Part shown: positions 1 to 9,677 of the stretch, one piece after another | Layout of the letters: each line of letters starts with the position of its first letter | Position numbering within the stretch: the first letter of the stretch is position 1 | Assembly (NCBI GenBank): GCA_019638615.1 | Contig: JAHBTL010000033.1 | Location: 19,789 to 83,788 of the forward strand | Origin: Chitinophagaceae bacterium | GTDB taxonomy: Bacteria; Bacteroidota; Bacteroidia; Chitinophagales; Chitinophagaceae | Reading direction: 5' to 3' | DNA: 64,000 nt | Notes under the pieces: generated by a model | Told to the model about the DNA's origin: nothing | The model's database searches: none | What the model saw: only the letters and a program-made list of their open reading frames with translations | Program-made: the position numbers and the translations under genes

Positions 1-1842
1 TTGAGTAGTGAACTCCACAAAGCGTTTCATCATGTTGTAGTTGCTTTGCAGTATCCTTACATCCCCGTAAAAGCTGTACATCCAGTCGGGTATAACAGTG
101 GCAACGCTGGGCCACAAAATACCTTTGCTGTTGAAGGTCCAGTAAGGGGGCAATATTTCCTGCAGGCTGCCGTCATCCGCCTGGTGCGCCCTGTAATTAT
201 GCAGGAAGTGATCGTAAAAATTCGCCACGTTAAAAGCCCAGCCCTCACTTTCCGAAGTTTTAGAAGGATGCCCGCTCCAGGGCATTCTTTCATCGCGGTC
301 GGGCTCCATAGGTAAGCTTCGGTTCTGCATGCGTGTTCCCCATCGCGCATTCATATAAATGCGGTTCAGCAGTTCACTGGAAGAAGCAAATTCCCCGGTT
401 TTTTCAAAATCGGTATGTATCACCAGTCCCTCGAAATTATCTGTACCGGGTGTTCCGGGAAATCCTTCCACCTGTACCCAGCGGGTAGCATTTCCTTTAA
501 AGCGGGGATGCCATATTTCAGTACCTTCTCCTTTAAGCGTGTAGATGTCCGTATTTAAAGCGCTGCGGTCGTTCTGGTATTTTAAGGTACCGTCCGGTAA
601 TATATTAAAGCTCGAATGCATTTTTACCATGGTTCCCCTCTTTCCCCTCACCTTAAGACGAACAGATCCGTAAAATGCCTGCCCGAAATCCACCATCCAT
701 ATGCCCGGCTTGGGTTGCAGTAGCTGCCTGGGCTTTAAAACTTCGGTGATGCGTATGGGTTCTACCAGTTGGGCTTCCATTGTACCGCCCGGCGCAGGTA
801 ATATTTCCGCAGGCTTCCATTCGCGATCATTAAAGCCCGCATTGCTCCACCCCGGCATTTCCATCCGGGCATCATATTCTTCGCCGTCGTATTCGTTATT
901 GGCCCTTATGGGACCATTGGCCGAGACTTTCCATTGCCCGTCTGTTACAATGCTCTCTTTTGTACCATCACTGTATTGTATGTGCAGCTGCATCAATGCT
1001 CTTGGATAACCGTAATCATGCATGGGTACAGGCACTTTTTTCCGGGGCGCGAAAAAGCGCCCGTTGCCTAATACAATGCCTATTGCATTACCGCCATTCT
1101 TAAGCCGGGTGCTCACATCAAAACAGGAATACAATAATCTTTTGTCGTAGCCGGACAGTGCCGGGTTCATGAGCTGATCACTGACCAACCGACCATTCAT
1201 ATACATATCATAAAAACCAACGCCGCATATATATACATAAGCGCGTTGTATTTTTTTGCTGATGCTGAATTCCTTTCGTAACATTCTTGCAGCCAACCGC
1301 CGGTGTTCTGTTGCCGTATCTTTTATTTCATCATCTCCATTCAACCCGATCCATTTTGCTTTCCAGTCGTATTTATTTAGCAGTCCCATTGTCCACATAG
1401 CAGGCTCGCTCCAGCCTGAAGCTACCTCTTTACCGCTCTTCGAAGTTGTCCATACTTTCACTTTCCAGTAGCAACGCATTTCAGTCTGCAACGCTTTCGC
1501 GGGTTTTCCCTTTCCCGCTTTTCCGAATAATACATGCGTGGAGCTGGCAGACGGTACTTTTTTAGAATCCCATATATCACCTGTGTCTTTTTTTAATAAT
1601 TCAGGAGAAGATGCCACCAGGATATGATAAGCGGTTTGATGAACATCGGTTAAACCGCTGCTTTCCGGCACTTTGATGATCCATCCAAGAGCGGGATCAG
1701 GAATATCTATACCTAAAGGGTTATGGAGGTATTGACAACGCAATGCGGCAACGGCAGGGGCCTGGCTTTTTACCTGGGCCATACAAACGGCATTCAGTAA
1801 TACAAACAGCAACCAGCCTTTAAGTATTTTTTTCAGCTTCAT
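1..1842 (-). CDS. Alpha-L-rhamnosidase, GH78 (N-terminal 614 residues; cut by window edge)
   Basis: Translating the minus strand from the ATG at 1842 gives 614 codons without a stop, running off the left edge. A Sec signal peptide (MKLKKILKGWLLFVLLNAVC, then MAQ) is followed by the GH78 N-terminal beta domains: NPLGIDIPDPALGW near residue 42, CYWKVKVW near 130, and WTMGLL/WKAKWIG near 155-170. The start of the (alpha/alpha)6 catalytic barrel follows. The catalytic-acid motif is D515-R-D517-E518-R-M-P-W522-S-G-H525, where many GH78 enzymes have DERLGWTGD, so the last acidic residue is His here. The expected product is a secreted or periplasmic enzyme that hydrolyses terminal alpha-L-rhamnose from plant glycans such as pectin side chains. 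It lies downstream of the SusC/SusD pair on the same strand, with its own promoter and an intervening terminator. The general base expected in the C-terminal part is outside the window. Family assignment is confident; the substrate is inferred. Confidence 0.9.
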   Translation of the reverse strand, partial: MKLKKILKGWLLFVLLNAVCMAQVKSQAPAVAALRCQYLHNPLGIDIPDPALGWIIKVPESSGLTDVHQTAYHILVASSPELLKKDTGDIWDSKKVPSASSTHVLFGKAGKGKPAKALQTEMRCYWKVKVWTTSKSGKEVASGWSEPAMWTMGLLNKYDWKAKWIGLNGDDEIKDTATEHRRLAARMLRKEFSISKKIQRAYVYICGVGFYDMYMNGRLVSDQLMNPALSGYDKRLLYSCFDVSTRLKNGGNAIGIVLGNGRFFAPRKKVPVPMHDYGYPRALMQLHIQYSDGTKESIVTDGQWKVSANGPIRANNEYDGEEYDARMEMPGWSNAGFNDREWKPAEILPAPGGTMEAQLVEPIRITEVLKPRQLLQPKPGIWMVDFGQAFYGSVRLKVRGKRGTMVKMHSSFNILPDGTLKYQNDRSALNTDIYTLKGEGTEIWHPRFKGNATRWVQVEGFPGTPGTDNFEGLVIHTDFEKTGEFASSSELLNRIYMNARWGTRMQNRSLPMEPDRDERMPWSGHPSKTSESEGWAFNVANFYDHFLHNYRAHQADDGSLQEILPPYWTFNSKGILWPSVATVIPDWMYSFYGDVRILQSNYNMMKRFVEFTTQ

Positions 1843-1981
1843 CACAACTATTAAAAGAGTTTCAAATAAAAGTAAGCTCAACTGAGTGTATTTACTTTAT
1901 TGATCCATCGTACTTACACCGCAAGCGCAACCGGTTGTAGTTATTTGTCAACAGCATTTTCTGCCGTGTCATAGGTACAGC

Positions 1982-2053
1982 CCCTCAAGGGTAGCACCTA
2001 CGGTGCAAAGATAGCAGAGACTGGTTTTTACAAACGGTCTGCCTCTATGAGGC
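1982..2053. repeat. Three short palindromes around the rhamnosidase promoter
   Basis: CCCTCAAGGG (1982-1991), GCACCTACGGTGC (1994-2006) and GCCTCTATGAGGC (2041-2053) are each self-complementary around a 2-3 nt centre. They surround the promoter. They could be leader hairpins, operators, or units of a REP-like element. The rest of the 1843-2200 gap holds only the SusCD terminator. Confidence 0.55.
2006..2034 (-). promoter_or_regulatory. Promoter of the GH78 rhamnosidase
   Basis: On the minus strand TTTG (2034-2031) is followed after 17 nt by TATCTTTG (2013-2006), an exact match to the Bacteroidota -7 box TAnnTTTG. The spacing is slightly short of the usual 19-20. Transcription would start near 2000, giving a leader of about 155 nt that opens with hairpins (1994-2006 and 1982-1991). 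Confidence 0.6.
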
Positions 2054-2133
2054 AGTAATAGCCGATTTCTTACATCTCTCTTACATTGACGGTGGTGAGG
2101 CCTGCCCGGCTGCGTCATCCGGGCGGGTACTGT

Positions 2134-2175
2134 AAAAAAGAAGAACAGGAAATAATAATATTATTATCTCCTGTT
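2134..2175 (-). terminator. Rho-independent terminator of the SusC/SusD operon
   Basis: A 32-nt palindrome with a single mismatch (2144-2175, arms beginning AACAGGA) is followed on the minus strand by CTTCTTTTTT (2143-2134). It lies 25 nt past the SusD stop. A second GC-rich hairpin (about 2101-2127, CCTGCCCGG with CCGGGCGGG) follows immediately. Confidence 0.8.
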
Positions 2176-2200
2176 ACAATAATAGCCCCTGAAATTCTGA

Positions 2201-3751
2201 TTAATACCCGGGATTTTGCTCTAACTTACTATTAATCTGTAATTCCCTGAATGGAATTGGATATACCAGCCTTTTTTCGGTAATATCTGTAAAGGCCTGC
2301 GGTATCAACCAGGGGTATAAAGCTTTCATCTCCTGTCCGTATGCGTTCATCACCTGAAGCGCCATACCGGTACGTATCAAATCCGTCCACCTGTGATTTT
2401 CAAAGGCAAGTTCATGGCGCATTTCATCAGCAACATTCTCTTTTGTTGCTACACTTAAATCGGCCAAGCCTGCTCTTCTCCTTACACGATTTAAATAAGG
2501 CAATGCATCTCCCTCTTTGCCCTGCTCAACCAACGCTTCTGCCAGCAACAATAAAGCGCCTGAAAAACGATAAACCGGCCAATTGTCGTTCGTATTCCAT
2601 TCTTTTGTGTAAGGAGGATGCAGGTATTTTCTTATAAAATAATAGTAAACTTTACCCGGCGGCGGCACATATCCATTTGCATCTTTTACGGTTTCAGTGG
2701 TAAAGAAATCACCATCCATTACACCTTCGGCAACCGCTATAGAAGCATTGAGCCTTTCGTCGTCGGTTTCATAAGAATCAACAAGTTCCTGTGTTGGAAT
2801 ATTCCATCCGCCACTTCTTAATCCACCGGCAATGCTTACCCCATTTATACCAAGTATGGCAGCAGGGTTGGTCGTTTTAGGGATAAACCTCCACATAAAA
2901 TCACTTTGTTGCCCTGCATCCCCGGCCTGGTATTGTACTTCAAAAATCGATTCCTTATTGTTTTTATTCGTAGGGCTGAATACATCAGCATAATCATCCA
3001 ACAGATCGTAATTCATATTCACGATATCTTTCAGATGAATTTCTGCCTGGTCGTACTGCCTGGTTGGTTTAGACATATACGCGTATGCCAGTAGCATTTT
3101 AGCTGCCCCCTTACTGGCCCTGCCCGACTGAGGAAAAGAAGTTACTGTTGCCAGGTTATCAGCAGCAACCTGTGCATCGGCAATGATTTGATCATACACA
3201 GCGGCAGCAGAAGATCTTTCCAGGAAAGAAGCTTCTTCCGACACCACCTCTTCCACATGCAAAGGCACGCCGCCAAAATGGGTTACAAGGTCGAAATAAT
3301 AAAACGCACGGAGGAACATAGCCTCACCAATGATTCGCTTCTTGGCGTCTTCCGGCATTTCAACATTCTGGATTCTGCCTATAATTGCATTGGCCCGCGA
3401 AATACCGGTATAATTAGTACCCCACCTGTTACCGGGATTATTGGGCTGTACGCTTGTATTGGCATCGTCCATAAACTGAACAAGCACTTCTACGCTCATA
3501 TATGTACCCCTGTCTGCAGGGTAAATAATAAAAAATGTATTGTCAGACCGCATCTCATCCTGGTAAATCCCAATGGTGGCGATGGTACGTAAAGGTTGGT
3601 ATGCACCATACAGGGCCTGCTCGAAATCGTTTTGATTACGAAAAAACGTTGCAGAGCTCTGATAAGTTTCCGGAACCAGGTTAAGAAAATCCTTTTTGCA
3701 GGAAGTAATGCTGATTGCTCCTGCAATGAATATATATGCTAACTTTTTCAT
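2201..3751 (-). CDS. SusD/RagB family nutrient-binding outer-membrane lipoprotein
   Basis: This 516-residue lipoprotein has a signal peptide and lipobox ending ISITSC, with Cys18 followed by KK. The N-terminal SusD-like region contains FLNLVPET, FFRNQNDFEQALYGAYQPLR and MFLRAFYYFDLVTHFGGVPL, the helical hallmark of the family. The C-terminal RagB/SusD domain contains WPVYRFSGALLLLAEALVEQG, NRVRRRAGL and ELAFENHRWTDLIRTG. In Sus systems the protein sits on the cell surface as the lid of the SusC barrel and captures the glycan. It starts 23 nt after the SusC stop, so the two are co-transcribed. The bound glycan cannot be read from sequence. Neighbouring rhamnosidase and GH140-like genes suggest a rhamnose-containing plant polysaccharide. 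Confidence 0.95.
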   Translation of the reverse strand: MKKLAYIFIAGAISITSCKKDFLNLVPETYQSSATFFRNQNDFEQALYGAYQPLRTIATIGIYQDEMRSDNTFFIIYPADRGTYMSVEVLVQFMDDANTSVQPNNPGNRWGTNYTGISRANAIIGRIQNVEMPEDAKKRIIGEAMFLRAFYYFDLVTHFGGVPLHVEEVVSEEASFLERSSAAAVYDQIIADAQVAADNLATVTSFPQSGRASKGAAKMLLAYAYMSKPTRQYDQAEIHLKDIVNMNYDLLDDYADVFSPTNKNNKESIFEVQYQAGDAGQQSDFMWRFIPKTTNPAAILGINGVSIAGGLRSGGWNIPTQELVDSYETDDERLNASIAVAEGVMDGDFFTTETVKDANGYVPPPGKVYYYFIRKYLHPPYTKEWNTNDNWPVYRFSGALLLLAEALVEQGKEGDALPYLNRVRRRAGLADLSVATKENVADEMRHELAFENHRWTDLIRTGMALQVMNAYGQEMKALYPWLIPQAFTDITEKRLVYPIPFRELQINSKLEQNPGY

Positions 3752-3774
3752 AATGCTATTGTTGTAGAGATGGT

Positions 3775-6700
3775 TTAGAAATTCACATTCAATCCTACCG
3801 AATACACTTTGGCTATCGGAAATGCAGTAAAATCGCGTCCCTGGCTGATACCATTTAATCCATTAGAACTTGCTTCAGGATTCATACCCGGGTATTTGGT
3901 AAACATAAAAGCATTTTGAAGGCTCACGTAAATTCTTGCACCTTTCAGATAGTTGTTGCTTTTTACAGGTACGGTGTATCCAAGAGATATGTTTTTTACT
4001 GCAAGGAAAGTGGCATCAAAAACCTGTCTTGTAGTAAAATTCCTGAAATCTTCGGTCGTACCCGCACGTGTTCTGGGAATATTCCCTTTTCCCGGATTTT
4101 CCTCCGACCTCCATCTTTCCGCTACTTCTTTTCTAACATTAAACACACCATCCAGGTTTTCGGTAGATTGAAATGCCTCATCTGTTATATCTCCGCCCAC
4201 AGCACCAGCCATGGTAATGTTAAGATCGAAAGCCTTGTAGCTAAGCGTATTTATCATACCGTACACGAAATCCGGATTAGGATCACCAATAAAAGTTCTG
4301 TCATAAGCGTCAATTTTATTATCTGGTTTTCCCTCAGGTCCACTTATGTCTTTGAATCTTGCAGTACCCACCATGGATGTAACCCCATGCGGCTGCGTCT
4401 CATATTCCTGTTGTGTCATGTAAACACCATCGTTAATATAGCCATAAAATTGGCCCATTGGCCGGCCAACGGCAGTTCTGTTGGGATCCCAGTACAAACC
4501 CACCGCTCCGATCGGGGCATCGTTGGTTCCCAGCTTTTTTACAATATTCCGGTTAAATGAAATATTGAAAGAGGTACTCCATTTAAAATTCCTTCCTACT
4601 ATGTTTTTTGTTTCCAATGCAAACTCATGTCCCCAGAAATTAAACTGTCCTATATTAGACTGAATACTGGTATAACCTGATTGAATCGGTATATCCACCG
4701 CATACAACAGCCCGTCTGTTTTTTTCCAGTAATAATCATATGTGAAAAATATGCGGTCATTGAACAGACCCAGGTCTAACCCGATATCAAACTGGGTAGT
4801 GGTTTCCCAGGTAAGCCCGTTGTTTCCGATAGCTGTAAGCGCTTTTCCGGAAACAGCTCCATCCTGGAAAACATAGGTAGAGGCCTGTACAGGTGCAAGG
4901 AAATTATAGTTACCGATGTTTTCATTACCCAGCTTTCCATAACTCGCCCTGAGCTTTAACCAGGAAATGGGTTTAATATTTTGAACAAATCGTTCGTCGG
5001 AGGCTACCCAACCAACAGAAACCGACGGGAAATTACCGTATTTGGCATCAGGTCCAAACTTTGATGAACCATCGCGCCGGAATGCAACTGACAAGAGATA
5101 TTTGCCATCAAAATTATAATTAAGCCTTCCAATATAAGACAACAACGCAGACTGGCTGATACCGGCAGTACCTATACGGGTAGTGGCTGCGTTTACCCAT
5201 TGCACGTTATCGTCGGGGAAAAGTGAGCCGTCTATATTGCTGTTTTCATCAGTAAACTTCTGCGCTGAATAACCAAGGAATACATCAAAATTATGCTTAT
5301 CAGCCAGCGACTTTGTATAGGTAAGTGAATTTTCAAGCAACCAGGTACGATATGCCCGGGTACTGTAGCTTCCTATAGGTGGCAAAGGCGGACGGGAACC
5401 CAGGCCGCCGCGCGAGGTGGAAGGTTGAAAAGTACGTTGTGTCATATTTCCAAAATCACCGTTGGCAGATATTTTATATTTTAAACCCTCAATGATTTCG
5501 TACTGGGCGAAAATATTTCCCTGCAGGGTAGTGATCCGGTTAGGAGTAACCCTTTCTGTAACTACCCTGTAATAGTTCGGATTAGGGAACATTCCCGGAG
5601 AACTGAACAATACGGGATAAGTGCCATCGTCATTTTTATATTTTAAAGTGGGATCCATCAGGTAAGCGTTCTGGATGATATTGCGTCCATTGCCCAACCC
5701 CGGTGTGATGTTGGAGCTTCGGTGTGAAACAGCTATATTCATTCCGAAAGTAAGCTTGTCTGTAGCATTGTAAATATTATTGGCTCTTGCTGTAAACCGG
5801 TCTGCATACGAATTCAGCATCACCCCATCCTGCTTGTTATAGTTAAAATTTACTGTAGATTTAAGATCTTTTACACCTGAGGAAAGCGTAAGGTTATAAT
5901 TCTGCGTCAAAGCTTCCCGCAGCAGCACATCAAACCAGTTGGTCCCGTCATTGGGGCCATATTGCTCGGGGTTTTGATATTGCTCCGGCACCCCTCCTGT
6001 ATATCCTTCATACCTGGCCATATCTTCATAAAACTCCTTTTTGAACTGTGCAAATTCCGGGGGGTTCATAAGGTCTGGTTTACCTCGATCTCCTACTACT
6101 TCCAGCCCGATATTGGTACTGAACTCAATACTTTTTTTCCCATCCTTTGCTTGTTTTGTAGTAACCAGTATCACTCCGTTGGCAGCGCGGGAGCCATACA
6201 ATGATGATGCAGATGCATCCTTCAACAATGTTACCGATTCAATTTCATCTGGGCTGATGGCATTTAAACCGCTCATGGTAGGGAAACCGTCAACTACTAC
6301 TAAAGGACTGTTACCGGCATTGATAGAAGCTTGTCCGCGTACCCTGATAGATAAGCCTGCGCCTGGCTCGCCTGTATTTTGATTGATCTGTATACCGGCC
6401 ATTCGTCCCTGCAATTTCTGACCAATATTCATTGCCGGCATGTCAGCCAGTTTCTCTGCATTTACCGTGCTGATAGCACCTGTTACCTCTCTTTTCTTTT
6501 GTGTGCCATAGCTTACTACAATTACTTCATCAAGATCCTGCTTTCCTGGCTGTAATGCAATGTTAAACTTTAATTGATCACCAACCACAAAACGTTGTGG
6601 AGTATAACTTAAATAACTAAATACCAAAACAGCACCTTTTGATACATCAATTGTAAAATTACCTAAAGCATCTGTTTTGGTGCCCCGGCCTGTCCCCTCT

Positions 6701-6867
6701 GCTAATATTGACACTCCTGAAAGTGGCTTAGCGTCTGAAGAATCAATAACTGTTCCGGAAACTTTTACGGTAGTTTGTGAGTAAGAGGCAAAGTGGAAAA
6801 ATAGTACCACATACAAGATAGCCCCACATTTTATCCAAATATGGCAGCAGTCGCGCTTTTTTTTCAT
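3775..6867 (-). CDS. SusC/RagA family TonB-linked outer-membrane transporter
   Basis: The protein has 1030 residues with an N-terminal signal segment, then a carboxypeptidase-regulatory-like domain (VSGTVIDSSDAKPLSGVSI, about residues 35-110). The TonB box region is VIVVSYGTQKKREVTGAIS, followed by a plug domain with NAGNSPLVVVDGFP and LLKDASASSLYGSRAANGVI, and a 22-strand-type barrel ending in aromatic VGLNVNF. It imports oligosaccharides captured by the downstream SusD, powered by TonB-ExbBD. No STN domain is visible, so it is not an obvious anti-sigma-factor transducer. The start ATG at 6867 has no exact -7 box nearby; TAATTCTG about 50 nt upstream matches 7 of 8 positions. Confidence 0.96.
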   Translation of the reverse strand: MKKKRDCCHIWIKCGAILYVVLFFHFASYSQTTVKVSGTVIDSSDAKPLSGVSILAEGTGRGTKTDALGNFTIDVSKGAVLVFSYLSYTPQRFVVGDQLKFNIALQPGKQDLDEVIVVSYGTQKKREVTGAISTVNAEKLADMPAMNIGQKLQGRMAGIQINQNTGEPGAGLSIRVRGQASINAGNSPLVVVDGFPTMSGLNAISPDEIESVTLLKDASASSLYGSRAANGVILVTTKQAKDGKKSIEFSTNIGLEVVGDRGKPDLMNPPEFAQFKKEFYEDMARYEGYTGGVPEQYQNPEQYGPNDGTNWFDVLLREALTQNYNLTLSSGVKDLKSTVNFNYNKQDGVMLNSYADRFTARANNIYNATDKLTFGMNIAVSHRSSNITPGLGNGRNIIQNAYLMDPTLKYKNDDGTYPVLFSSPGMFPNPNYYRVVTERVTPNRITTLQGNIFAQYEIIEGLKYKISANGDFGNMTQRTFQPSTSRGGLGSRPPLPPIGSYSTRAYRTWLLENSLTYTKSLADKHNFDVFLGYSAQKFTDENSNIDGSLFPDDNVQWVNAATTRIGTAGISQSALLSYIGRLNYNFDGKYLLSVAFRRDGSSKFGPDAKYGNFPSVSVGWVASDERFVQNIKPISWLKLRASYGKLGNENIGNYNFLAPVQASTYVFQDGAVSGKALTAIGNNGLTWETTTQFDIGLDLGLFNDRIFFTYDYYWKKTDGLLYAVDIPIQSGYTSIQSNIGQFNFWGHEFALETKNIVGRNFKWSTSFNISFNRNIVKKLGTNDAPIGAVGLYWDPNRTAVGRPMGQFYGYINDGVYMTQQEYETQPHGVTSMVGTARFKDISGPEGKPDNKIDAYDRTFIGDPNPDFVYGMINTLSYKAFDLNITMAGAVGGDITDEAFQSTENLDGVFNVRKEVAERWRSEENPGKGNIPRTRAGTTEDFRNFTTRQVFDATFLAVKNISLGYTVPVKSNNYLKGARIYVSLQNAFMFTKYPGMNPEASSNGLNGISQGRDFTAFPIAKVYSVGLNVNF

Positions 6868-7169
6868 GATGACAATTTTGGTTTTAGTTTATTATTTCAT
6901 TCAGCTTTGAAAAAAATTGCAGAATTAATCATACACTCATGTGTGTAGATATATAAAATTACTCTACAGGTAGTGTCATTAAAATGGACATCCTGACAAT
7001 TCATTTATACTTTTTGACTAAACATATATTGGGTAGCATTGAGTCAAAAATAGCTTGCTGATCAACGGGTTTAAAAATCCGCTGCCGCTGTTCTTACAGG
7101 CATGGCTCCTGCATACACCCATATCACTGAATTGATTATCCCTAGCAGGCTGCTATTTGTTTTTTTCTT
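6868..7169. other. SusC leader region and relic of a cupin gene 3' end
   Basis: This 302-nt gap holds the upstream region of the SusC gene (an ACAC/GTGT inverted repeat near 6933-6945 is the only operator-like signal) and repeat copy 1 at 6981-7126. Nothing else is recognised. Confidence 0.6.
6981..7126. repeat. 146-bp direct repeat, copy 1 (contains cupin 3' relic)
   Basis: Aligns without gaps to 10211-10356 at an offset of 3230 nt, with 9 mismatches by eye. On the minus strand it still encodes the tail WVYAGAMPVRTAAADF plus stop, matching the cupin C-terminus WVYAGAMPVRTEVADF. No start or upstream coding sequence remains here. Confidence 0.9.
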
Positions 7170-9650
7170 TTATTTTTCTTCTACAACGGTGTTTATGAGC
7201 ATCAGCGCATTGGCTGAATATCCTTCATTTTCCGTAACGTTGCCATGTTCATCAATGGCTTCATGAGGGGCATAAAACCTGGATACATCAAGATTTAGCC
7301 TGTTACGCCTTGCCGCTTCAGCTCCCTCAACTCCAGCCCAAACAGCTGACTTATAGAAAAACACATCTGATGCCCATAGCCAGCCACCGCCATTGACATA
7401 ACGGCCGGCAGGAATTGAAAATCCTGTAAGCCAATTGGCTTCTTTCCCCAAAGCCGAACCGTCTATGTTGCAGAGCCATCCTTTGAATGCGATATTCCCA
7501 TAAGTACCACCTGCTGCAGTTTTCGGATAGTTATTATAGATGTTTGTGATCTGCGTATCATTGAATATTTTTTCACCGGATAAAGCATACCACATGAAAT
7601 GACCAAACAGTGCAAAAGAAGTTAACCAGTTCTTTCTGATGGGATGATAGATGTCCTCCCTGATTTTTATCTGAGAAGCATCAGTCCAGTAAGCGGCAGG
7701 ATATGTATTATCTATTGCCGTAAGCGCTTTTTCATGTACCCCCTTCCATTTGCTTCCCAGAAGAACCTTCAAACATTTGAGATTTAACTGTGCCCATGCC
7801 ATAGAGAAAGCGCCTGTGGATAATTCGGATCCTTTAATCTGTGGAGGCATGCCACACGGACTCCATATCAGGCCGGGATAATCCGGGTTTGCCATGGTAC
7901 ATTGTACATCATCGACATAGACTGTCCCGTTTCCTTTGGTCTCTATTGCTATCAGGACGTAACAGGTAGAGTCATTCAGCTTCCAGGTATAAGACTGTTG
8001 TGACCAACCATTCGTCTTATTTACATTGCTGCTCGTTGACGTTGCCACTGTTTTTCTTAAGCTATTCTGCTCGATAATATTAAACCGGAATCCGCCGGAG
8101 ACAAATTCATTTGGTATATTAACATAAGCTGTCGCCGTCAAAGTCTTTGATGGAGGCACAGCCATGGGCATCAATCGCCGTATGGCATAGCCATTCGAGG
8201 AGATCATCTTGCATTGGTAATTTCCGTGATGAGGTACATGTTCGTTATCTGTTCCTATGCGGGAAGTTGATCCACCTGAAGCTTCTTCAGCCCACCGGTA
8301 AATAGTATCCGACTGCATGGGGAAAAGAAAATCTTCCTCAAAATCGCCGTAGCCTATTACCTCAGAACCACCAAAAATATTTGAATAAAAATGGGCCAGT
8401 CGCGTTGGTGCATCAGGAATCATCTTTACATTGTTAATGGCATCTGCATAGGATTCAGCAGTTGCAAGGTATGTAGCCTGGGCTGTTGAATCGGGCCTGT
8501 ATCCTAAAAATGTTTGCGCATATAGTTCAAGGAAAGGAATATAGAGCGCACAGGAACTATTCATATTATTGTCCGGGCCGCCCAGTACATTGCTGAGGAG
8601 CGCAGTGCCAGTGGAGGGGCCAAGATGATGCAACATATCTAAAATGCCGCTCATTACTGAGCTATCATTCAAACCAATTGCAGAGAAGATGATATCGCCG
8701 GCGCTGATCATCCCGCTATAGCCCTTATTGCAAGGGGCTATAACCCTGACTTTGGAACCTTCAACCAGTATATGACGTTTGATATATTGCTGCTGGTGAG
8801 CAGTAGACCAAAGCATCTGTTCTATTGCATTGCTTGTGCGTGCCGAAGGAGTATAGGCAGTATAGTATGCACTGTAAAGCGCCGCGTTCAATGAGGACTG
8901 AGAAGAAGGCGTAAAAATATTTATGACATAAGAGAGAGACCGTGCAACACCGGCTTGCAGACGAATGGTATAATCAGAGGTTGAGCCATTTTTTAGCAAT
9001 CCGTAGGTGAGCTTAACTGAGTTGGAGTCTTTGACCAGGATTTTTGTGTTGTACCAATTCGTATTCTTTGTGTATCCCACCAGGTTGATAATACAGTAGT
9101 CATTGTCGAAGCCATTTCCGGCAATCAGCCCCACGGCGGCACCGCTGGCGTGATGTGCGGCGGCGGCCTGGAATGGTGAAAGATCGGAAATGGCGTTGAT
9201 GCCATTTTTATAAGATACTGCATTGGAAGTGCTTACGACGGAAGAACCCATGGAACCATCGCATAACCGGCGGTCAAGACGAAGCCACCGGTTGGTTGAA
9301 GAGGCTAAGGTGTGCGTGATTTTATATATACCACTGCCCTTGTTCTCAACTGTGGTTAAGAGCCTGAAGCCTGTTGCAAGTGTTTTTGTGGCAAATGTTG
9401 TGGTAGAACCACTCACAGAGTAGCTATCATAAACGATATTTTTAAACGAGACGCCCGTAGCATCATAGATATCAATATCACCGGCACCGGTATTATTATG
9501 CCGCCACAATACTCCGCTTCCCCAATCAATACCAGTATAGTAGTTTCCGGGAGACCCCAGTACCGCCAGGGAAGGAACGGAAGGCCGGGGGGTGGCATTT
9601 GCAATCGTTATCGCAAAAAAAACAACCAATAAAATGCAGGATTTCTTCAT
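7170..9650 (-). CDS. Secreted 826-residue protein, unassigned; carbohydrate-active enzyme-like
   Basis: I do not recognise the family. A signal peptide (MKKSCILLVVFFAITIANA) leads into a beta-rich N-terminal half of about 270 residues. A helical stretch with repeated aromatic segments (LWSTAHQQQYIKRHI, LELYAQTFLGYRP) follows. An insert of about 150 residues starts near GDFEEDF and ends VYVDDVQC, resembling a galactose-binding-like carbohydrate-binding module. The C-terminal helical part contains WLTSFALFGHFMWYALSG and the conserved-looking YAPHEAIDEHGNVTENEGYSANAL. This layout resembles (alpha/alpha)-barrel glycosidases or lyases split by a binding module. It lies between the SusC gene and the sugar-catabolism operon and is flanked by the 146-bp direct repeats, which suggests it was inserted into the locus. 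A degradative role on the imported glycan is inference only. Confidence 0.7.
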   Translation of the reverse strand: MKKSCILLVVFFAITIANATPRPSVPSLAVLGSPGNYYTGIDWGSGVLWRHNNTGAGDIDIYDATGVSFKNIVYDSYSVSGSTTTFATKTLATGFRLLTTVENKGSGIYKITHTLASSTNRWLRLDRRLCDGSMGSSVVSTSNAVSYKNGINAISDLSPFQAAAAHHASGAAVGLIAGNGFDNDYCIINLVGYTKNTNWYNTKILVKDSNSVKLTYGLLKNGSTSDYTIRLQAGVARSLSYVINIFTPSSQSSLNAALYSAYYTAYTPSARTSNAIEQMLWSTAHQQQYIKRHILVEGSKVRVIAPCNKGYSGMISAGDIIFSAIGLNDSSVMSGILDMLHHLGPSTGTALLSNVLGGPDNNMNSSCALYIPFLELYAQTFLGYRPDSTAQATYLATAESYADAINNVKMIPDAPTRLAHFYSNIFGGSEVIGYGDFEEDFLFPMQSDTIYRWAEEASGGSTSRIGTDNEHVPHHGNYQCKMISSNGYAIRRLMPMAVPPSKTLTATAYVNIPNEFVSGGFRFNIIEQNSLRKTVATSTSSNVNKTNGWSQQSYTWKLNDSTCYVLIAIETKGNGTVYVDDVQCTMANPDYPGLIWSPCGMPPQIKGSELSTGAFSMAWAQLNLKCLKVLLGSKWKGVHEKALTAIDNTYPAAYWTDASQIKIREDIYHPIRKNWLTSFALFGHFMWYALSGEKIFNDTQITNIYNNYPKTAAGGTYGNIAFKGWLCNIDGSALGKEANWLTGFSIPAGRYVNGGGWLWASDVFFYKSAVWAGVEGAEAARRNRLNLDVSRFYAPHEAIDEHGNVTENEGYSANALMLINTVVEEK

Positions 9651-9677
9651 CAGGAATATTTAATTGTCAGGATTCAA

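Noticed and set aside
1-315. Plus-strand and short minus-strand open frames at the left edge
   Set aside because: They overlap the continuous GH78 frame on the minus strand, which has clear family motifs and no stop.
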